This document shows positions 12,082 to 17,015 of a DNA stretch of 17,015 nucleotides, one piece after another. The notes under the pieces were generated by a model. It saw nothing but the letters and a program-made list of their open reading frames with translations, ran no database searches and was not told the origin of the DNA. The stretch spans positions 1-17,015 of the forward strand of contig CAMLEF010000058.1 of assembly GCA_946478675.1 (NCBI GenBank), given 5' to 3'. Position 1 is the first letter of the stretch; each line of letters starts with the position of its first letter. The position numbers were made by a program, and so were the translations under genes. Source of the DNA: an uncultured Flavobacteriales bacterium. GTDB lineage: Bacteria; Bacteroidota; Bacteroidia; Palsa-965.

Positions 12082-13119
12082 TCAGAAGAAGCTCGGGTTC
12101 GCCATGCGCGTATTGCGGCTGTGGTAAATGCCGGTGTAGATCAGCATGAATTCCATCGCGCCCATGCCGTTCGTTGCAGCGGTGAGCTTCGATAAATTAA
12201 GATCGTAATTGAACGCTGCGCCGATCGGGCCGAGGTCGAAACGGATGTAGCCGGATGCGGCGTCGCCCAGGCGATACATGCCGCCGATCGTCATCGATTT
12301 TTCCGACTGGTAATTCGTGTAATGCGAGCGTTCGCTGAGCCGGTACTTCACACCGGCGCCGGCGTTGATCTTGCGCGCGGGACCCTGCTTCTCGATCTGC
12401 AGCGCAGGCACGAGCCACGCATTCGAATTTTGCCCGAGCGCGATCTGCGCGGTGTAGTGTGCGGTGATCTTCATGTAGAGCTTGTCGCTGCCGCCGAGGA
12501 ACGCGATGTTCGGCCGGTTGAGATGGCTCAATGCCAAACCGCCGCACATCTTGAAGCGATCGTTCGCTACCGACGTGATCGCAGCGCCGGCGGAATAATC
12601 GAAGTAGAGGTACGAATCGGCCTGGTGATTCTCACCGCTCGGCAACGACGGATCGTAGTTCAATCCGTCGAACTGCATGTCCCAGCTCGCATTGCCGAGT
12701 GTGATGCTGCGCTGCGCCGCTCCCGCCATGAAGCCGAACGAAAAATACGTAGCGCCGACGCCGTCCAGCGATTTGTTGTACGAAGCCGTGAGATTAAACG
12801 CGTTATTCTTCAGCGAAGAGCTGCCGGCTTTGTCGACATTCACATTAAGGCCGACCGCAAAAAAATCGGGGCTGGCTTTGCGTTTGTCTTTTCGCGGAAG
12901 CGGCATGTCACCGCCGAACGTATACGTCGTGTACGGCTTCGCGATGGGTGACCACTGCATGCGGTAGTTGTTGACGATGCGCAGATCGCCGGTGAAATTC
13001 CCGGTGAGCGCGGGATTGAGCGTCAGCGGCGCCATCGTGAACATCGAGTAATGTAAGTCCTGCGCGCCGAGCGTACATACGGCGGAAAGGGCGGCGACAA
13101 AAGTGATGATGCGTTTCAT
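12082..13119 (-). CDS. PorP/SprF-family type IX secretion outer-membrane protein (345 aa)
   Basis: This is a member of the PorP/SprF family, beta-rich outer-membrane proteins of the Bacteroidota type IX secretion system. SprF-like members are needed to export or attach specific partner proteins with type B C-terminal domains. A signal peptide (MKRIITFVAALSAVCTLGAQ) precedes the family's typical mature start DLHYSMFTMAPLTLNPALTGNFTGDLRIVNNYRMQWSPI. Other landmarks are GVGLNVNVDK-like FAVGLNVNVDKAG, GLNYDPSLPSGE, and the C-terminal block MTIGGMYRLGD...GYIRFDLGPIGAAFNYDLNLSKL...GAMEFMLIYTG. Length is usual. It starts six bases after the stop of the 973-residue T9SS cargo gene, so the two form an operon, and this protein is probably the dedicated export or anchoring partner of that cargo. 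Confidence 0.93.
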   Translation of the reverse strand: MKRIITFVAALSAVCTLGAQDLHYSMFTMAPLTLNPALTGNFTGDLRIVNNYRMQWSPIAKPYTTYTFGGDMPLPRKDKRKASPDFFAVGLNVNVDKAGSSSLKNNAFNLTASYNKSLDGVGATYFSFGFMAGAAQRSITLGNASWDMQFDGLNYDPSLPSGENHQADSYLYFDYSAGAAITSVANDRFKMCGGLALSHLNRPNIAFLGGSDKLYMKITAHYTAQIALGQNSNAWLVPALQIEKQGPARKINAGAGVKYRLSERSHYTNYQSEKSMTIGGMYRLGDAASGYIRFDLGPIGAAFNYDLNLSKLTAATNGMGAMEFMLIYTGIYHSRNTRMANPSFF

Positions 13120-13125
13120 AGGCGG

Positions 13126-16047
13126 TTATCTGACAAGTGAAACATCTCCTTTTAACGTCTGCGAAGTGCCGTTGTAGAACGTCGCTGTGCAGTAATAAGC
13201 GAAAACGCCGGTGTTCATTTCCTTTCCGCGGAAAGTGCCGTCCCAGCCGTCATTCACGCTATGGCTTTCGAAAACTTTTTCGCCCCAGCGATCATACACC
13301 ACGAAGTCGAGTGTTTTGATGCCGGCGCCGCGCACGTAGAGCACGTCGTTCGCATTGTCACCGTTCGGCGAAAAGGCGCTCGGGATAAAAATGGAATACG
13401 CTTCGATCACTTCCACCGTCACCGTATCGGAAGCCGTGCATCCATACGAATCCGTGTAGTTGACGGTGTAAGTCGTTGTAACGGTCGGGCTCGCGGTCGG
13501 GTTGGGAATGGTGCTGCTGCTGAGCCCGGTTGGCGGCGACCACGACCAGCTGCCGGCGCCACCGGTTGCATTGAGGTGCGTGGAGTTGCCGATGGCGATC
13601 GTCGTGTACGGTCCGGCGTCGACGGTCGGTTGCGCGCCGATCGTGATGTAATTGTTCATCACGATCGTGTCGGAGCCGAAAGCGTTGGTGACGATCAGCG
13701 TTACGGGATAAGTTCCCGGCGTGTTGTAGCAAATGTTCGACGGGTTCTGCTGCGTCGAGGTTTGCGGCGTACCGCCCGGGAACAGCCAGGTCCAGCCGGT
13801 GGGCGTGCCGGTGCTCACGTCTGTGAAATCGATGCAGGTGGATTCGCAAACGGAATTGTCGGTGACGGTGAACGTAGCGGTCGGAACGGTGCAGGGGCTG
13901 ACGGTAATCGTCACGGTATCTGTTCCGGTGCAGCCGTTCGCATCCGTGACGGTGAGCGTGTACGTCGTGGTGCTTGCTGGCGTCACAGTGTAGGTGCTGC
14001 CGCTGTGGTTGCCGGGCTGCCAGTTGTACGTTCCGCCGCCGCTTCCGATGAGCGTCGTTTGCTGACCGGTGCAGATGCTGGCGTTGTTGCCCGCGTCGGC
14101 AATCGGTGCGGCATTCACAACGATGTAACCGGTTTTCGTCAATGAGCCGGAGCCGGAAGCGTTGTTCGCGATGAGGGTTACGGCGTAAGTGCCCGGCGAG
14201 TTGTAGCAAATGTTCGAAGGATTCTGAACCGTCGACGAAGCCGTCGTTGCGCCGCTGAACGTCCAGTTCCACGAGGTCGGGTTGTTCGTCGTCAGGTCGG
14301 TGAAGCTGATGCAATCGCCTACGCAAAGTGTCGTGTCGCTGCCGAGGAAATTAACGACGGGCGCATTGCAGGGTTGCACGTTGACCGTGACTTGTGCAGT
14401 AGCGGAACAACCGGCTGCGCTGGTGCCTGTCACGGTGTACGTCGTCGTTGTCGAAGGAGAAACGTTGACCGGCGAGCCCGTAATGTTGCCGGGATTCCAG
14501 ACGTACGTCGAACCGCCGCTGCCGGTGAGCGCAGTTTGCTGTCCGACGCAAATCGTCGTGGGGTTCGCCGTAGCGGTGATCGTCGGCGTCGGGTTCACCG
14601 TAATAACGAGCGAAGTGTTCGTGCTGCCGTTGGCGTTGGTCGCCGTCATCGTAACGGTGTAGGTGCCTGCTGCCGACCAGGTGACGCCGGACGGATTTTG
14701 CGCCGTTGAAGTACCGGGTGTGCCGCTTGGGAACGTCCAGCTCCAGCTCGTCGGGTTGCCCGTGGAAAGGTCCGTGAAGTTGACCGACTGGCCGATGCAA
14801 ATGCTGGTGTCCGTCGAACTGAAGATCGCCACGGGGCCGGTGCAGTTCTGGACGGTGACGGTCACCTGCGCGGTGGAAGAACATCCGGCTGCACTGGTGC
14901 CGGTAACGGTGTAGGTGGTCGTTGCTGCAGGCGTTACGTTGACCGGCGAGCCCGTGATGTTGCCGGGATTCCAGACGTACGTCGAGCCGCCGCCGCCGGT
15001 GAGCGTGGTTTGCTGTCCGGTGCAGACGGTGGTCGGGTTGGCGGTTGCCGTGATCGTTGGCGTTGGGTTTACGGTGATGACCTGCGTGGTGCTGTTGTTG
15101 CCGCTGGCGTTGGTGGCAGTAAGCGTTACCGTATACGTGCTCGCCGCAGCCCAGGTCACGCCGGAAGGATTCTGCGAAGTCGAAGAGCCAGGAGTTCCGC
15201 CGGGGAAGGTCCAGCTCCAGCTCGTGGGGCCGTTGGTGGAATTGTCGGTGAAGTTGACGGCCTGGTTGATGCAGACGCTGGTGGCGCTGGCGGTAAATGC
15301 GGCCACCGGCGGCAGTGAAGCGGTCGGCGTGCTCAGCGTGATGTCGTCTACTGCAAACGAAGGATCGGTGCCGACGCCGTCATCGTTGTTCACCCAGAGG
15401 AAACCGATCTTCACGTTCGGGTTGTTGTTCGCGGATGCGGGCAGCGCCATCGAAAAAGCCGTCCAGCGTCCCTGCGAGCTCGGGCAATTGACCTGCGTTT
15501 GCGCCGTATTGGTCAGCAGCGCCCAGGTGGCTCCGTCGAAATACCAAACGGAAGCATCGTCGTTCGGCGGATCGCCCAGCTCGTTGTAGTTGAACGCAAG
15601 CGTGATGGTCGTTTTGCCGGTGCAGTTGATCACCGGTGATTCGATGCGGCGGTTGGTTTGCGGGCAGGTCCAGATGCCGCAGAGCCCGCCGGCGTCATAC
15701 GCAGCGCCGACATCGCCCATGGAATTGGGGGAAGAGCCGACGTGCAGCGTGGCGAGCGTGGCCGTAGCGCTGGCCGCCACGCATCCGCTTCCGCAAATGG
15801 TGGGCGTGTGGCCGTTCTCCGCGCAGCTGACATACCATTGGTTGGGATCAGCGCCTTCGGGGCCGGTCACCGTTTGCGTCCAGGCGCCGTTCGGGCCGGT
15901 GTAGGCCGTCGCATCGCAGTTCGCGGTACAGCCGTTATTGAAATCTTCCGTCCAGAAAACCTGTGCGGAAATGCTGCCGGCGAAAAGTGAAAACAAGAAG
16001 GCGAGGCGGAGGGAAAAGCGGGGGATGAGAGGGTAGGTCTGCTTCAT
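13126..16047 (-). CDS. Large secreted PKD/Ig-repeat protein with T9SS type B sorting domain (973 aa)
   Basis: This is a secreted, probably surface-attached adhesin-like protein. In order it has a signal peptide (residues 1-29, cut after SISAQ), an N-terminal beta-sandwich-like region (about 30-243, with WYFDGATWALL and FLWVNNDDGVG), and four super-repeats of a PKD domain plus an Ig-like domain (about 246-403, 404-561, 562-720, 721-881). The end is a gliding-motility-type C-terminal domain (about 882-973) with SIFIPSAFSPNGDNANDVLYV, VYDRWGEKVFES, GWDGTFRGKEMNTGVFAYY and LKGDVSLVR, the T9SS type B sorting signal. PKD hallmarks are TSWSWTFPGGTP and YTVTLTATN. Recurrent cysteines are probably disulfides. 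Its ligand is unknown. A weak -7-like TATTTTG lies 20-odd bases before the ATG. The PorP/SprF gene follows six bases on. Confidence 0.93.
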   Translation of the reverse strand: MKQTYPLIPRFSLRLAFLFSLFAGSISAQVFWTEDFNNGCTANCDATAYTGPNGAWTQTVTGPEGADPNQWYVSCAENGHTPTICGSGCVAASATATLATLHVGSSPNSMGDVGAAYDAGGLCGIWTCPQTNRRIESPVINCTGKTTITLAFNYNELGDPPNDDASVWYFDGATWALLTNTAQTQVNCPSSQGRWTAFSMALPASANNNPNVKIGFLWVNNDDGVGTDPSFAVDDITLSTPTASLPPVAAFTASATSVCINQAVNFTDNSTNGPTSWSWTFPGGTPGSSTSQNPSGVTWAAASTYTVTLTATNASGNNSTTQVITVNPTPTITATANPTTVCTGQQTTLTGGGGSTYVWNPGNITGSPVNVTPAATTTYTVTGTSAAGCSSTAQVTVTVQNCTGPVAIFSSTDTSICIGQSVNFTDLSTGNPTSWSWTFPSGTPGTSTAQNPSGVTWSAAGTYTVTMTATNANGSTNTSLVITVNPTPTITATANPTTICVGQQTALTGSGGSTYVWNPGNITGSPVNVSPSTTTTYTVTGTSAAGCSATAQVTVNVQPCNAPVVNFLGSDTTLCVGDCISFTDLTTNNPTSWNWTFSGATTASSTVQNPSNICYNSPGTYAVTLIANNASGSGSLTKTGYIVVNAAPIADAGNNASICTGQQTTLIGSGGGTYNWQPGNHSGSTYTVTPASTTTYTLTVTDANGCTGTDTVTITVSPCTVPTATFTVTDNSVCESTCIDFTDVSTGTPTGWTWLFPGGTPQTSTQQNPSNICYNTPGTYPVTLIVTNAFGSDTIVMNNYITIGAQPTVDAGPYTTIAIGNSTHLNATGGAGSWSWSPPTGLSSSTIPNPTASPTVTTTYTVNYTDSYGCTASDTVTVEVIEAYSIFIPSAFSPNGDNANDVLYVRGAGIKTLDFVVYDRWGEKVFESHSVNDGWDGTFRGKEMNTGVFAYYCTATFYNGTSQTLKGDVSLVR
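13405..15312 (-). repeat. Four in-gene super-repeats of about 474-483 bases (PKD + Ig-like)
   Basis: The cargo gene holds four consecutive modules of 158, 158, 159 and 161 residues at about 15312-14839, 14838-14365, 14364-13888 and 13887-13405. Modules 1 and 2 are closest, sharing long stretches such as STYVWNPGNITGSPVNV and TYTVTGTSAAGCS. Modules 3 and 4 share NPSNICYNxPGTYxVTLI with each other. The pattern fits growth by duplication of whole PKD+Ig units, with the first two the most recent pair. Confidence 0.85.
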
Positions 16048-16119
16048 CGGAGGTTTTTTGCCTCTCCCAAAATACGAAAAAGTGGGTTGTATTACGATGC
16101 CTCCGCCGCTCTTCCGGAA

Positions 16120-17015
16120 TTAAAGCTGCTGGAGGAACGCCATCGTATCCACGCCGTCCGCATAATCCCACAGCGCCGGCGACTGGCTTTCCCCGAAACC
16201 GACGGTCGGAATGCCTTCCAGCTCTTCTGCTACGACGCACTGGATATTTTCCTTGTCGGTGCGCAGCCGCTCCACGACCTGCTCCAGGTTGTCATAACGC
16301 TCGAAAAAGAGCACGCCGGGAGGAGAAGAAAGGCCGATGTCTTCTTTCAGCAGCAGGAAATTATTGTCGAGCAGCGTTTGGCGGTTGAGCAGGTACACGG
16401 CCTTGTTGTACTCGTAATTGTTCATGTACTTCGTGTGCGCCATCAGCTCTTCGCCCCAATGGAAAAACTCGCCGTAAAGCGCATTGAAGCTGTAATTGCG
16501 CGGCACAAAGATCTTGGTGACGTTGCGGCAGCCGAGCCCGAAGTAGCGGAACACGTCGGCAGCCAGTGCGCGCAGCTGTTCGGGTGATTCGTTGCCCGTC
16601 AATACCGCTACGCCATGACGGTTCTTGCGGATGATGTGCGGGTATTTGCCGAAATAATGCTCGAAGTATCGCGCCGAATTATTGCTGCCCGTAGCGATCA
16701 CCGCGTCCATTTCGTTGATGCGGCCTTCGGTAAGGCGGAACCGGTCGGCGAAACGCGGCTCGATTTCCGTGAGCAGCTGGGCCAGTGCCGGCAGCAGCAG
16801 GCGATCGTCGGAAGAAAGTTTTCCCAGCAGGCGATGACCGCTCAGCAGCACCGACATAAAATCGTGGAAGCCGACCAGCGGAATATTACCGGCCATGATC
16901 ACCGCAACGGTTTTCGGCGAAGGATGTTCAGGAAACGAATAGGCCGAAAGCCATTTTTCGAGATTTTCCGGCGTAAGCTGCCCGGCGATTGCACGTACCA
17001 TGTGGTCGACACTGC
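16120..17015 (-). CDS. Acyl-CoA reductase, LuxC family (C-terminal part, 5' truncated at right edge)
   Basis: This is a LuxC-type (PF05893-like) fatty acyl-CoA reductase, which reduces acyl-CoA to aldehyde with NADPH through a cysteine thioester. About 297 residues are visible. The frame stays open through the right edge, so the ATG at 16999-17001 is an internal methionine and some tens of N-terminal residues are missing. Landmarks are VAVIMAGNIPLVGFHDFMSVLLSGH (nucleotide-binding region), DAVIATGSNNSARYFEHYFGKYPHIIRKNRHGVAVL, the cysteine motif FGLGCRNVTKIFVP (Cys158 of the visible part), and QCVV near the end. In Bacteroidota such genes are not tied to luminescence, and the substrate is unclear. 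The 72 bases between this stop and the T9SS cargo gene hold only the weak promoter of the latter. Confidence 0.9.
   Translation of the reverse strand, partial: SVDHMVRAIAGQLTPENLEKWLSAYSFPEHPSPKTVAVIMAGNIPLVGFHDFMSVLLSGHRLLGKLSSDDRLLLPALAQLLTEIEPRFADRFRLTEGRINEMDAVIATGSNNSARYFEHYFGKYPHIIRKNRHGVAVLTGNESPEQLRALAADVFRYFGLGCRNVTKIFVPRNYSFNALYGEFFHWGEELMAHTKYMNNYEYNKAVYLLNRQTLLDNNFLLLKEDIGLSSPPGVLFFERYDNLEQVVERLRTDKENIQCVVAEELEGIPTVGFGESQSPALWDYADGVDTMAFLQQL

Noticed and set aside
13261..14145. Long plus-strand open frame (294 aa) opposite the PKD-repeat gene, and similar frames at 14915-15589
   Set aside because: They mirror the repetitive, GC-rich codons of the real minus-strand gene, show repetitive low-complexity translation and no family features.

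Overview
The window looks like chromosomal DNA from a member of the Bacteroidota with fairly high GC. The evidence is a Bacteroidota-type bamD-rpoZ-coaBC-DUF4835 gene order, a PorP/SprF-family protein next to a large secreted protein with a type B type IX secretion (T9SS) C-terminal domain, and several promoters of the phylum's -7 form (TAnnTTTG) lying only a few bases before start codons. Shine-Dalgarno sites are mostly absent. I see no rRNA, tRNA, CRISPR array, transposase or integrase.

Layout. (1) 1-1528: the 3' part of a GlcD-like FAD oxidase converges, with overlapping stop codons, on a small membrane protein of unknown function. (2) 1529-2224: a probable unannotated small RNA on the plus strand (own -7 element and a hairpin followed by a T-tract), a low-GC orphan minus-strand gene that resembles phage/polyvalent-protein BECR-like domains, and tandem terminators. 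(3) 2225-3495: two tandem, diverged, tail-less SSB genes with a shared leader, then about 500 bases with no gene but many nested palindromes. (4) 3496-7616: a Crp/Fnr regulator, then the envelope and housekeeping block bamD, rpoZ, coaBC and DUF4835/porD, closed by a strong terminator. (5) 7617-10105: a DUF6340-like lipoprotein and pyrD, ending in a bidirectional terminator. (6) 10106-11907: an OsmC-type peroxidase on the minus strand and an HMG-CoA-lyase-like gene, separated by a nested inverted repeat. (7) 11908-16047: a tandem-repeat spacer, then a two-gene minus-strand cassette: a 973-residue secreted protein with four PKD+Ig-like super-repeats and a T9SS type B sorting domain, followed six bases later by a PorP/SprF-like outer-membrane protein. 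(8) 16120-17015: the C-terminal part of a LuxC-type acyl-CoA reductase, running off the right edge.

How the genes fit together. The T9SS cassette and the DUF4835/PorD gene point to a cell that secretes large adhesin-like proteins through the type IX system. BamD is the outer-membrane assembly lipoprotein. RpoZ, CoaBC and PyrD are core transcription, coenzyme A and pyrimidine functions. The most unusual material is between genes: a candidate small RNA facing an orphan BECR-like gene, a structured region before the Crp gene, and two microsatellite-like inverted repeats, each placed directly before a TACCTTTG promoter.
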